The position numbers were made by a program, and so were the translations under genes. Below, piece by piece: positions 35,690-44,904 of a stretch of 64,000 nt of DNA; within the stretch, counting starts at the first letter, position 1; every line of letters begins with the position of its first letter. This DNA comes from Bacteroidota bacterium. GTDB lineage: Bacteria > Bacteroidota > Bacteroidia > Palsa-965. The notes beneath the pieces were generated by a model that did no database searches, was not told the DNA's origin, and worked only from the letters and a program-made list of their open reading frames with translations. Location: NCBI GenBank assembly GCA_020402865.1, contig JADBYT010000005.1:1-64000 (forward strand), written 5' to 3'.

Positions 35690-36798
35690 GCTTTTAGATA
35701 GAGTTGCTGAAATTCGGGGATGATACGCTCCCAGCTAAATGCCTGTCTGATCATTTGACGTGCGCCATAGCGAAGTGCGGGCATTTTCCCGTTTTGTACT
35801 TCGCCATAAATTTTACAGAGCGCCTGTTCAACTTCGGATGCCGAAGTGCTGTGAATGACTTCGCCTGCGTGATAATTCTGTACGGCCTCTGCCAGGTTGG
35901 TTGCTTCGCTAATGAGGCAGGGCACACCCAGCGAAGCCGCTTCGAGCACCGATGCAGGTAAACCTTCGTTGCGTGAGGGATGGGCAAAAACAGAAATATA
36001 TTTGAGCAAGGCTGTTTTATCATTGCCAAATCGGCTTCCCCAAAGTTTTACTTTATGCTGAATGCCGTGAGAAACAGTCATTTCGCGCAGCCGTTCCAGT
36101 TCAGCACCATCTCCAATAATCCAAAGTTGTGTGCGGTTGTTGTTTTTGGCAAACTCCGCAAACCCGTCAATGAGGGCATCAAGCCCCTTTGTATATACAT
36201 CAATACGCCCGCAAAAGCCTACGATAAAATCAGCATGTTGTTCGTACCGGGGGGCGCATTCGTCAGCGGCTTCAAAGCCATAGGGAAGTAATGCGGCTTC
36301 CTTACCGGGCATCACTTCGTGCAGGCCGTGTATTTCGCTTTGACCGATGCAATGAACTACGGAAGCGGCTTCGAGGAGTTTACGTTCAAACAATATGGTA
36401 TAAATTTTTTTGCGCAAACTACTTTTGCGTCGGGCAATTGTATTGTAGCTGCCGTGCGGAGTAAATACAAAACGAATATTGTTTTTCTTCATCCACAATG
36501 CAGCCGAATAAAACAGGGGAATAAAGCCACCATGAATATGAAAAACAGCCTTGCCCTTTTTTTGGGCAATTGCCTCGCTTAGCTTTCGGCTCATTGCAAA
36601 CGGATTGCGTGACGCTAAAAACAAGCGTGTGCTGAAATTACGTGGCGGATAATCATGTTCGGGATTCTGTGTAATACCCCAAACCTGCACATTGTGCCCT
36701 TGGGTAGTTTGTTTCGAAGCTAGTTCAAAAACTACTTTATTCACGCCGTTCATCCTTTCGGGATTGGCTTTACCAAGAATCAGATGAATGATTTCCAT
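35674..36798 (-). CDS. GT4-family glycosyltransferase
   Basis: A 374-aa GT-B enzyme: N-terminal acceptor domain (GKANPERMNGVNKVVFELAS) and C-terminal donor domain with GFCGRIDVYTKGLDALIDGF and the retaining-enzyme motif NEGLPASVLEAASLGVP (E-x7-E). It transfers a sugar from a nucleotide donor to the growing lipid-linked repeat unit on the cytoplasmic face. It overlaps its neighbours on both sides (16 and 19 bases), so translation is coupled. Sugar specificity unknown. Confidence 0.93.
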   Translation of the reverse strand: MEIIHLILGKANPERMNGVNKVVFELASKQTTQGHNVQVWGITQNPEHDYPPRNFSTRLFLASRNPFAMSRKLSEAIAQKKGKAVFHIHGGFIPLFYSAALWMKKNNIRFVFTPHGSYNTIARRKSSLRKKIYTILFERKLLEAASVVHCIGQSEIHGLHEVMPGKEAALLPYGFEAADECAPRYEQHADFIVGFCGRIDVYTKGLDALIDGFAEFAKNNNRTQLWIIGDGAELERLREMTVSHGIQHKVKLWGSRFGNDKTALLKYISVFAHPSRNEGLPASVLEAASLGVPCLISEATNLAEAVQNYHAGEVIHSTSASEVEQALCKIYGEVQNGKMPALRYGARQMIRQAFSWERIIPEFQQLYLKAWKAI

Positions 36799-38009
36799 GT
36801 AAGATGATGTTTATGGTGAAGAATAATGAGCCAGTAGCAAAGAGGGAAAAACTGTGCGGCGAAAAGTCCGGCCACAATTGCCAATGCATCAGCCCCGGGG
36901 ATAAGCAATGCAAAAGAAGCAGCCACAACCGATAGGATTGCGCCTGAGAAATAAAGTTGATTGAGATGTAGGCTGCGTAAAGCAGTGCGCACACTATAGC
37001 CCAAAGTAACAAGCAGATAAACTGCAGCGAGTGCCGGAATGATACTGCTGCTATCGGGCACATCGTTACCACCAATAAATTGCATCAGCGGGCGCGCAAA
37101 CAGGCAAAGCACAAGGGCAAACGGCACATACAAAAGCAAAAGTGTGAATGTCATTTTACGTAGTCCGGCTGCCAGTTGTGCGCTGTGTGCGGCAAGGGCA
37201 GCAGCTTTGGGGAGCGCATACGTTTCGGCAGCCTGCAAAATGAGTGTAAACGTGCTAAACAACTGCTGCCCCAGGCGCAACACGCCCAAAGCTGCTGCAC
37301 CCGTTCGTGCAGAAAGCGCCAGCATGAGCAGATTGCCCGAACACCATTGCAGTAAAGCCGTGTAAAATAACCAGCGTCCCTGACGAAAATGTATGCGCAG
37401 GGTTAGATGCCACATACTACGCTGCACAACCGGCCTGCCAAACAACCACATGCTGGCCGCAAGCATGGGGCACAATGCCGCAGCCGATGTGAACAATGCG
37501 TCCTCCACAGTAAGCGTATGGCGCTGCATAAAAAGTAAAGCCAGCAACAACAGCGACACACACACATCAAGCAGAAGCACTGTTTTGTAGTTGCTTCGGG
37601 CAAGCAGTACACGCCGCACACCGTCGGCAGTAAGCTGTGCGGCTGCATACACGCATATAGCCGCCGAAGCAGGAAACAACTGCACAAAGGCAAACGGCAA
37701 TTGTCTGAACAGCAGAACCAGCAAAACAAGTAAAGTCGTAAGCATCACCAGCCCCAGCAACACAGCCTGTGTATATGCCTTACGGCGATGCACCGAAATC
37801 CTGCTGAAGTTTACCTGAAACACACCCGAAATAAATGCCTGCTGCACGGCCTGCAACAAAAAAAGCAAAAGTACCACAGCCGAAAAACGACCATAACCAT
37901 CCACCCCGCTTGTACGCGCAATGAACAACGACGAAAGCAAGGCAGTACCGCTCACCACAGCCTGATCGGCTACCACAGCCAAACGGTTTATGTACCTTAA
38001 GATATTCAT
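36780..38009 (-). CDS. Wzx-like polysaccharide flippase
   Basis: A 409-aa integral membrane protein with about twelve helices in the MATE/MOP arrangement (AVVSGTALLSSLFIARTSGV near the start, SGVFQVNFSR). It should flip lipid-linked repeat units to the periplasm. It overlaps the Wzc-like gene by 4 bases (ATGA) and the downstream glycosyltransferase by 19. The sequence is divergent; topology and place in the locus support the call. Confidence 0.85.
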   Translation of the reverse strand: MNILRYINRLAVVADQAVVSGTALLSSLFIARTSGVDGYGRFSAVVLLLFLLQAVQQAFISGVFQVNFSRISVHRRKAYTQAVLLGLVMLTTLLVLLVLLFRQLPFAFVQLFPASAAICVYAAAQLTADGVRRVLLARSNYKTVLLLDVCVSLLLLALLFMQRHTLTVEDALFTSAAALCPMLAASMWLFGRPVVQRSMWHLTLRIHFRQGRWLFYTALLQWCSGNLLMLALSARTGAAALGVLRLGQQLFSTFTLILQAAETYALPKAAALAAHSAQLAAGLRKMTFTLLLLYVPFALVLCLFARPLMQFIGGNDVPDSSSIIPALAAVYLLVTLGYSVRTALRSLHLNQLYFSGAILSVVAASFALLIPGADALAIVAGLFAAQFFPLCYWLIILHHKHHLTWKSFI

Positions 38010-40201
38010 GCCTGAGCTTTTTTAATCCGCTTCATCCATGTATGCACAAAGTCTGATGCTTCGCAAACAAACAGCCATGCACTGCGCAAAATGCTGGGTG
38101 TATAATCCGCTCGGTTGAGCACATAAGCGGGGTCGGGCAATCGGAACTCGCTGCACAGCATGTCGTTTTGCACAAGCTGTTTCCTGCGCGTATTGCGCGA
38201 ATCGGTAACGAGAAAATTATGGTCGGCAGCAGCCATAATGCGCAGGGCATCGGGGTTTTTTCGCATACAACCATTGTTCCAGATAATCAGCGTATGTGTT
38301 TGCATCCACTGCTGCATCATTTCACGCAGTGTGCCTGCATTGCGTATTGCCAGCAATTGTTCGCCCTGCATACGGGTAATGCTGCTTGCTGCTGCTGAAT
38401 CAGAAAGTGTATTATCAGCATCGGCAAGCAAGACCGAATAGCCGGCATCTGTTGCCGCAGCGGCAAGCTGCATGCACATAAACTGGCGGCCATCTTTATC
38501 CGTATCTGACGAAAACACAAGCACTTTGCCTGGGTTTAGCTTGTTTCTCAACTCAAGTTCAATGAGCCAGCGACGAAAGAAAAGTTGTTTTTCGGCCTGG
38601 TTTTTGAAAACGGGTACACTTGCATCAAGCGGCAATGATGTATTTCGCTGAAGCGTATCGGCATCATTAACACGGGCTTTTTGAAAATGCACGATATAAA
38701 TAAGCGTAACAGAAGCCAGCATGCCAAGAAAGCCCGCCAGAATGCGAATCAACCCGGCATTGGGCGAAACCGGCTTCCGGGCTGCTTCTGCTGCAGTAAT
38801 AATTCGGTGAAACGAAATGCGCGCTGCCTGTGCAATTTCGGCTTCAGTACGCTTTTCATGCAGGAAGCGGTAAAGTTGTTCGTTTAAACTGAAATCGCGC
38901 TCAAGATCATTCATACGCCTTTCGCGCGAGGGTAGTCCAACAAATACCGCTTCCGCATCACGAATGCCCTGCTCAAGCTCAAAGAGTTTAATGCGCAACG
39001 CTGTTTTCGAATTTGAAATGCTTTCGCGGAGATAAAGAATCAGATCCTGAAGCTTGGCGTCGATCAGTTTTACTTTCTCATGTTCGGCCGTGTAGCGGGT
39101 CAGCAACTCCTTTTTCTCGGCTTGAAGTGCTTTTATTTTAAGCACAATTTCGGTAGAAAGCAGATCCGTAAACTGCTCAAAATTTGGCGCCAGTTCAAGA
39201 AAGCGATCTACCCCTTTTTGAATCGCCGCATGTAAGCTGTCAACCGCCGAAAGGCTCATCTGCACACTGATGTACTGTTTTTTCAGGTCGGATATTTTAC
39301 GCAAATCGGTTTCGGTTTCCTGCTTGATATTTATTATGCGGTGAGTATCACGATACATTTCAATATCATCTTCACTCCTGCTTAGTTTTTTACCATACGA
39401 CTCAAGTTGCTGGTCAAGAAATTTTCGGGTTGTGTCTGCTACCAGAAATTTGGTTTCCACAAAATCATTGAGATAAGCCATTGCCACGGCATTGGCCATA
39501 TCGGCAGCTTTATCAGGCACAGCACTCCGGCAACTGATACGTAATACAGGAACCTCTTTATCAACAGCCATTACATCCAGCTGCCCGCTTATCATTTCCT
39601 TTTGCTTCTTTAAGCTGTTGAATACAAATTCGTAATTATCATTTATTCGTATCTGCTTGTTTGCAGTAATAAATTCGTCGTTTTTCACAATCAGTATTTC
39701 GCCGCCGGCGGTAATAATTTTTTGCCCGAATACCGATTGATGCACTACACCGTCGGGTGAAGTGAGTGTGAGTGTATCGTTACTCACACATAGCTTAAAT
39801 GGTTTATCGAACCAATTTTCTTTGCTGAGATTTACCAGTATGGTAATGGGTGAATTCTTGTACAGTTCTGTTTTATTAATTTTCCCGATGCGTGAAATAC
39901 TTACTTCAAGGTTTAACATGTGCGCTGCCTTTTCCAGCAGTACACCTGATTTTATCAGTTCAACTTCAGCATTTATTTTATTGCTGGTGGCAAACACGTC
40001 AAAATCATTAAACAAATTGGCACCTGACGGGCCATCGTGGTTATCGGCAAGTTTGATGAATGTGGTGCTTTCAAACACAGGAGTGACATAACGCAAATAC
40101 CTGTTTGCAACCAGTACACCAATTGCCATACAAACAATTACGATTGGAATCCCTCTGTAAACGGGACGCAATACGGGAGGCAGAAGTGAGGCAATTTTCA
40201 T
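38006..40201 (-). CDS. Wzc-like chain-length/co-polymerase protein with degenerate kinase domain
   Basis: A 731-aa protein. Membrane helix 1 (PIVIVCMAIGVLVANRYLRY) is followed by a Wzz domain, a long coiled coil (about 250-450, SYGKKLSRSEDDIEMYRDTH), and helix 2 near 490 (LIRILAGFLGMLASVTLIYI). The C-terminal cytoplasmic domain has the shape of a bacterial tyrosine kinase, but the Walker A equivalent near residue 565 is SSDTDKDGRQFM (no GKS/T), Walker A' is LLADAD, and the Walker B Asp is replaced (LIIWNNG). No Tyr cluster ends the protein. It probably still shapes the export complex with the Wza-like protein but should not phosphorylate. Confidence 0.9.
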   Translation of the reverse strand: MKIASLLPPVLRPVYRGIPIVIVCMAIGVLVANRYLRYVTPVFESTTFIKLADNHDGPSGANLFNDFDVFATSNKINAEVELIKSGVLLEKAAHMLNLEVSISRIGKINKTELYKNSPITILVNLSKENWFDKPFKLCVSNDTLTLTSPDGVVHQSVFGQKIITAGGEILIVKNDEFITANKQIRINDNYEFVFNSLKKQKEMISGQLDVMAVDKEVPVLRISCRSAVPDKAADMANAVAMAYLNDFVETKFLVADTTRKFLDQQLESYGKKLSRSEDDIEMYRDTHRIINIKQETETDLRKISDLKKQYISVQMSLSAVDSLHAAIQKGVDRFLELAPNFEQFTDLLSTEIVLKIKALQAEKKELLTRYTAEHEKVKLIDAKLQDLILYLRESISNSKTALRIKLFELEQGIRDAEAVFVGLPSRERRMNDLERDFSLNEQLYRFLHEKRTEAEIAQAARISFHRIITAAEAARKPVSPNAGLIRILAGFLGMLASVTLIYIVHFQKARVNDADTLQRNTSLPLDASVPVFKNQAEKQLFFRRWLIELELRNKLNPGKVLVFSSDTDKDGRQFMCMQLAAAATDAGYSVLLADADNTLSDSAAASSITRMQGEQLLAIRNAGTLREMMQQWMQTHTLIIWNNGCMRKNPDALRIMAAADHNFLVTDSRNTRRKQLVQNDMLCSEFRLPDPAYVLNRADYTPSILRSAWLFVCEASDFVHTWMKRIKKAQA

Positions 40202-40209
40202 GGTGCAGA

Positions 40210-41394
40210 TCAGCGGAAAAAATTAAACACCAGTGCAAGCGCACTAATCACACTGGCTATCGGAATAACAGAGCCTGATTTTTTATCCCACATTTTTCCT
40301 TTGCGCGAAGGCACCACAATAATATCACGGGGATGAAGCTGAATGTTGGTTTCGAGATGCTGGTCGCGGCCGGTAAGATTTACGGTTACCTGCTTTTGCA
40401 ATCCATCTACAATGCGCAACACCTGTATTTGTTTTTTGTCGGCATAAAATTCAAAACCGCCAGACCGGCCAATAAGTTCAATCAGCGTATTATGTTCTTT
40501 TTCGAGCAGATAATTTCCGGGGGTTTTAACTTCACCCAGCATGGTAACTTCTTTGTTTAGCACTTTTACTTCTAAAACCGGATTAACTACCAGCAACGAA
40601 TACTTTTTCACAAGTGTGTCCTTCGCTTCACGCTGTGTTAGCCCACCAATTTTCACACGTCCGATGCGCGGCACAGGAATCATTCCTTCAGCATCCACCA
40701 TCAGCCACTTTCCATATACTTCATTGGAATTGTATATTCCATAAAGAGAGCCCACGCTTAAATCATCGTGATTCCATACGCTGATGGTTACTTTATCATC
40801 TTTACTAATCCGGTATTCATAAAACGGATCATATTTAAAAAAGGCCGTATCGCCCGAAACCAAATCATTTGCAGCCTGCTTTTTCTCAAAGAGATTCTGG
40901 GCAGAACATCCGTTCAGAAAAAAAAGCAGCGGAAAAAACGAAAAAGCAAAAAACAACAACTTCAGATTATTCCAAAATCCACCCTTACGATTATTACCCA
41001 TTTGCTTTTCATGCAATTTAATACGCACCTGCATGATCCGTTCAAGCACATTCGAAATCTTTCCCTGATCGTCCTGACCTTTTATGATGTAGTCAAAGGC
41101 TCCATACTTCAAGGCATCCACAGCTACAGAAATTGATTCCTGCGATGAAATAAAAACCACATAGATGTCTGGATTAATGCGCTTGATTTTCAAAAGCACA
41201 TCCAAACCATCCATATTGTTCATAACATGATCCAGGAAAATAATTTCGGGATGCCCGGTAAGCTGATTAATTGCCTGCTGCCCGTCTTCGAAACAGGTAA
41301 TTTTTGAGTACCCAAGTCTGCGCAGCATTTTCTCATAGATTAACCGGTAAAACGGATCATCATCTACAAGAAAGATTTTTGGATTTTCAAACAT
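40210..41394 (-). CDS. Receiver domain in one frame with a Wza-like polysaccharide export lipoprotein
   Basis: A 394-aa single frame. Residues 1-125 are a complete receiver (REC) domain: acidic pocket D11-D12-D13, phospho-acceptor D55 (IIFLDHVMNNMDG), S83/S84 and K105 (YDYIIKGQ). After a basic stretch comes a hydrophobic segment and lipobox (FFPLLFFLNGC, Cys163), then a polysaccharide export domain (YRISKDDKVTISVWNHDDLS) with GEVKTPGNYLLEKE (SLBB part) and a C-terminal hydrophobic helix (VIPIASVISALALVFNFF). An ATG at 41001 (residue 132, MGNNRKGG) could start a separate lipoprotein with an ordinary signal, but there is no stop or frameshift between the parts. It sits between the hybrid kinase and Wzc-like genes. 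Either a true fusion or two products from one frame. Confidence 0.92.
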   Translation of the reverse strand: MFENPKIFLVDDDPFYRLIYEKMLRRLGYSKITCFEDGQQAINQLTGHPEIIFLDHVMNNMDGLDVLLKIKRINPDIYVVFISSQESISVAVDALKYGAFDYIIKGQDDQGKISNVLERIMQVRIKLHEKQMGNNRKGGFWNNLKLLFFAFSFFPLLFFLNGCSAQNLFEKKQAANDLVSGDTAFFKYDPFYEYRISKDDKVTISVWNHDDLSVGSLYGIYNSNEVYGKWLMVDAEGMIPVPRIGRVKIGGLTQREAKDTLVKKYSLLVVNPVLEVKVLNKEVTMLGEVKTPGNYLLEKEHNTLIELIGRSGGFEFYADKKQIQVLRIVDGLQKQVTVNLTGRDQHLETNIQLHPRDIIVVPSRKGKMWDKKSGSVIPIASVISALALVFNFFR

Positions 41395-41427
41395 GGCTGT
41401 CTTTTTAAAAAGCAGTCCATGAATACT

Positions 41428-41493
41428 GTGCCAATTATCTATTCAACTGATATAATGGCACTTAAGCCATCAGCCACATTCCGGAATTCTTTG
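41428..41493 (-). promoter_or_regulatory. Candidate sigma-54 -24 element and upstream palindrome for the export gene
   Basis: On the minus strand TTGGCAC (41434-41428) lies 39 bases before the ATG at 41394. The -12 region (TTCAT) fits poorly. About 55 bases further upstream is ttccggaat (41479-41487), half of a palindrome found upstream of other genes in the locus. Layout matches 48783-48885. Weak on its own. Confidence 0.3.
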
Positions 41494-41531
41494 TTATAGA
41501 CAGTCTTTTCCAAAAAATAGAAGGCCGTATT

Positions 41532-44378
41532 TTACAAATAAAACTGTCTGATATGCTCAATAACCCCATTCACCCTATCAGTTAAGTCGGCAAATCGTTC
41601 ACTAACTTGAGGAACGGGATTATTGTTTTTCCCTTCGGTTTCAATTTCAGCAAGAAGATTGGTGGATATACCCACATCGTTCAAAGAAGGTTTGATTCGA
41701 TGAGCAATACGACCCATTTTCACAAAATCTCCGGCATCGCAGGCGGCTTTCATTTCTGCCAGTTGAGCGGGAGTTTCCTTTACAAAAATCGTGAGCATTT
41801 TATTCAGAAACACCTTATCGCCAGCCGCAATCTTTAACAGGCGCGAAAGATCCGGTGTATAGTCGTCATTCATTGTATTCTCCCGCAATATAACGGAACC
41901 AATGGCAATCCACTTAAAGACTTTCTGAATGAGTTGCTGCTCTTCAAACGGTTTGGAAAGAAAATCATCCATACCGGCAGCAATACACTTTTCGCGTTCA
42001 CCCGTAAGCGCATTTGCTGTTAAGGCAACTACAGGCAAACCCGTTCCATACAACTGACGAATTATGCCGGTACACTCAACGCCATCCATCACAGGCATCT
42101 GAACATCCATAAGTACAACATCTGCATCCCGTTTTTCTAACGCAAGTACCGCTTCGGCTCCATCGTTGCACACAATTACTTCGGCTCCGTAGCGTTCGAG
42201 AATTGTGGTGGCGAGGAGCTGGTTATAGGAATTGTCTTCAGCAAGCAAAATCGTTTTGCCGCTCAGTTGGCCATCAGGAGTAATATCGGGATGCTGCACA
42301 CTTATATCAGAACTATTTCCGGCAGGCAACAACAAATTAACTTTAAATACCGACCCTAGCCCTTTTGTACTTGCAACCGAAATACTTCCACCCATAAGCT
42401 CAACCAGCTCGCGGGTAATCGCCATGCCCAACCCGGTTCCTCCGTACATACGTGCTGTTGAATCATCTTCCTGACTGAATTTGCCAAACATCTGCGTCAA
42501 AAATTCGTTACTCATACCAATTCCTGTATCGCTTACGGCAAGCTCTATTTCCTGTCCGAGTTTGGCATTCTGAATTACGGTCACCTGAACTGATACTTTG
42601 CCCTGTTCTGTAAACTTTATACTATTTCCGATCAGATTAATGAGTACCTGCGTAATTCTGAAAGGATCGCCAATGAGAACGGGCGTAAGGTTTTCGTCGA
42701 TTTTACATTCAAGCAGAATACCTTTTTCTTCGGCTTTCGAAAAAAGGATGCTGCATACTGTTTTTACAACATCAACTAACGAAAACGTAATACGTTCAAC
42801 AGTTAATTGCCCCGCTTCAATTTTCGAGAAGTCGAGAATGTCGTTAATAATTACAAGCAGGTTGGCACTTGCCGAATTAATGGCATTCACAAACGTGCGT
42901 TGCTTACCGGAAAGCGGCGTATTGAGCAATTGCTCGCCAAAGCCCGAAATCGCATTCATGGGTGTTCGTATTTCATGACTCATGTTTATCATGAACGATT
43001 CTTTGGCTTTAGCCGATTCTTCGGCAAGCTTGCGGGCTGTACGTAGCTGTTCCTCAAGCTCCATCTGATCTGTAATATCCACATGTACGCCAATGCTTCC
43101 GATAACGGTTCCTTTTGAGTCATACATAGGCGCTCCGGAAATCATCCACCACCTGGCCTCGCCGCGTTTGTTACGCACCTGCATTTCATAGGCATCCGAA
43201 ATACCCTGATTCCGTTCTTTCTGCCGGCTATTGAAAGTCTGGCGGAGTTCTTTAGGTAAAAGTAAATCGTATGTTTTCCGGCCCAATAATTCGTCAGTCG
43301 TGTAACCGGAAATATTACAGAACGACTGGTTGGCGTAAACGATTTTTTCTTCAAGATCAACCTCAATGAGTCCGAGGTTCATATTTTCTATAATGCCTCT
43401 GTACTTTTCTTCCTGTTCCTGAAGTTTCTGCTCATAGCGTTTTGCAGCTGTAATATCAGTGTATTTCCAGAGATGCCCCTTGTATTCATTATTCACAAAA
43501 AACGGGATATAATCGCGGTTGAGTACACGGCCATCAGCCATAATCAACTCTTCACCGGTAACAGCTGTTTTCTGTTGGAGCAGGTCATTAATGCGGGCAA
43601 TAAAACCTTCGGGATCCTCGAACAACCCTTTGCTTTGTTCGGCCGATTGTGAACAATCCATACCTCTCAGTTCGGCAGGCGAAAGCGGTATGCTGAAAAT
43701 CTGACAAAAGGTATGATTGATTACCTCAATATGACGCGTTTCACTCTCGAGCAGCACGCCTGAATTGAGGTTGGTAATCATGTGCAAAAGCTTATCTGCA
43801 GCCAGCCGCAACTCTTCTTCTGCATGCTTTTGTTCTGAAATATCAGTATTGACGCCAATTATTCGCAGCGGTTTTCGCTTCTCGTCAACCTCAACGGCAC
43901 AACCACTATCGAGTAACCACTTCCATCCTTCGCGCTTTGAACGCATTCTGAATGCAAGTGTATGTTCGCTTCTTAAACCGGTTGAATATTCTTTATATAC
44001 TCCCAATACCCGGAGCAAATCATCGGGGTGCAGAATGCTAAGCCAGAAATCAACATTATTTTCAAATTCATGGGGAAGATACCCCAATACTGATTTATAG
44101 CGCGGGGAAAATATAATTTCATTTGTTCTGAAATCAACTTCCCACATCCCATCGCCCGACCTTTCGATGGCAAACTTTAGTCTGCTTTCACTTATCTGAA
44201 GTTCATGAGTACGGCTTTGTATTAATGTTTCGAGGGTTTTATTCTGTTCGCTGAGTTTTTCATTCACATAATACAGCTCGCGGCTTTTCATTTCCAGAAT
44301 GCGCTCAGAAGCCTTGCGTGCATTGCGTTCACGCTCAAGCATACGCCTCAGCACAGCAATTTCATCCTCAGCACTCAT
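41532..44378 (-). CDS. Soluble PAS hybrid histidine kinase with receiver and HPt domains
   Basis: A 948-aa protein without membrane helices. An N-terminal coiled coil (1-65) is followed by three PAS/PAC domains (about 66-190, 195-320, 325-445), HisKA with H468 (MINMSHEIRTPMNAISG), an HATPase (NLIGNSIKFT, DTGIGM, GGTGLGM), a receiver with D758 (VVLMDVQMPVMDG) and a C-terminal HPt with H893 (IAHRIKPSLN). All phosphorelay residues are present. It overlaps the H-NOX gene by 11 bases, so H-NOX is the likely input, as with HnoK-type kinases. The HPt can pass phosphate to the receivers of the sigma-54 regulator and of the export protein, both encoded next door. Confidence 0.96.
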   Translation of the reverse strand: MSAEDEIAVLRRMLERERNARKASERILEMKSRELYYVNEKLSEQNKTLETLIQSRTHELQISESRLKFAIERSGDGMWEVDFRTNEIIFSPRYKSVLGYLPHEFENNVDFWLSILHPDDLLRVLGVYKEYSTGLRSEHTLAFRMRSKREGWKWLLDSGCAVEVDEKRKPLRIIGVNTDISEQKHAEEELRLAADKLLHMITNLNSGVLLESETRHIEVINHTFCQIFSIPLSPAELRGMDCSQSAEQSKGLFEDPEGFIARINDLLQQKTAVTGEELIMADGRVLNRDYIPFFVNNEYKGHLWKYTDITAAKRYEQKLQEQEEKYRGIIENMNLGLIEVDLEEKIVYANQSFCNISGYTTDELLGRKTYDLLLPKELRQTFNSRQKERNQGISDAYEMQVRNKRGEARWWMISGAPMYDSKGTVIGSIGVHVDITDQMELEEQLRTARKLAEESAKAKESFMINMSHEIRTPMNAISGFGEQLLNTPLSGKQRTFVNAINSASANLLVIINDILDFSKIEAGQLTVERITFSLVDVVKTVCSILFSKAEEKGILLECKIDENLTPVLIGDPFRITQVLINLIGNSIKFTEQGKVSVQVTVIQNAKLGQEIELAVSDTGIGMSNEFLTQMFGKFSQEDDSTARMYGGTGLGMAITRELVELMGGSISVASTKGLGSVFKVNLLLPAGNSSDISVQHPDITPDGQLSGKTILLAEDNSYNQLLATTILERYGAEVIVCNDGAEAVLALEKRDADVVLMDVQMPVMDGVECTGIIRQLYGTGLPVVALTANALTGEREKCIAAGMDDFLSKPFEEQQLIQKVFKWIAIGSVILRENTMNDDYTPDLSRLLKIAAGDKVFLNKMLTIFVKETPAQLAEMKAACDAGDFVKMGRIAHRIKPSLNDVGISTNLLAEIETEGKNNNPVPQVSERFADLTDRVNGVIEHIRQFYL

Positions 44379-44904
44379 TGCAACTGATTAAAAACTCCGT
44401 TGTGCCATCGGGCAATTCCTTTCGTACAAGAATCAGGCTGGTCTGGTAATAATCACCGCAACCTAAAATAAGTCCTTCGGCCACATCCGCCATTCCACGA
44501 TGCGACTGATATGTAAGTTTTATTTGTTGCTCCGAAATACGCTGAGGCTGAAGCGCAGGTGGTCTGGACTCAGGGTATAATTTCTTTACTTCCACATGTA
44601 TGTGCGTCTCAATCTTCTCAAGAAAGCTGAGCGGATCGGTAATGCCCACTATCATTTCAGGATATTGCGCGGCCAGGCGGCCAAATAAATAACGCCCGTA
44701 CACTTTCAGTAACTCCTCAACAGGTATTCCGGTATGCTTGCTCAGGTTAACCACAAGGTTAACCATTTGTCCGTGCGGATATGACCCAACTGAGGTATAG
44801 CTATCAGACTCAATATTTGGTTGTGAAACAATTATATCAACGGTTTTGATACCAAACCGCTTTTCAACCATTTCAAGGAATTCAGTAAAGATTAAGCCTT
44901 TCAT
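44368..44904 (-). CDS. H-NOX (haem nitric oxide/oxygen binding) sensor protein
   Basis: A 178-aa protein, the normal size for a stand-alone bacterial H-NOX. The proximal haem ligand is H103 in HVEVKKLYPESRPP, with P116 13 residues later as in characterised H-NOX proteins, and the haem-propionate motif Y-x-S-x-R is Y132-S134-R136 (TYQSHRGM). The position equivalent to the distal Tyr that supports O2 binding in the Thermoanaerobacter protein is Val141, so NO rather than O2 is the expected ligand. Genes overlap on both sides: 4 bases with the sigma-54 regulator and 11 with the kinase. It probably inhibits or switches the kinase when NO is bound, as in Shewanella, Vibrio and Legionella systems. 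Confidence 0.93.
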   Translation of the reverse strand: MKGLIFTEFLEMVEKRFGIKTVDIIVSQPNIESDSYTSVGSYPHGQMVNLVVNLSKHTGIPVEELLKVYGRYLFGRLAAQYPEMIVGITDPLSFLEKIETHIHVEVKKLYPESRPPALQPQRISEQQIKLTYQSHRGMADVAEGLILGCGDYYQTSLILVRKELPDGTTEFLISCNEC

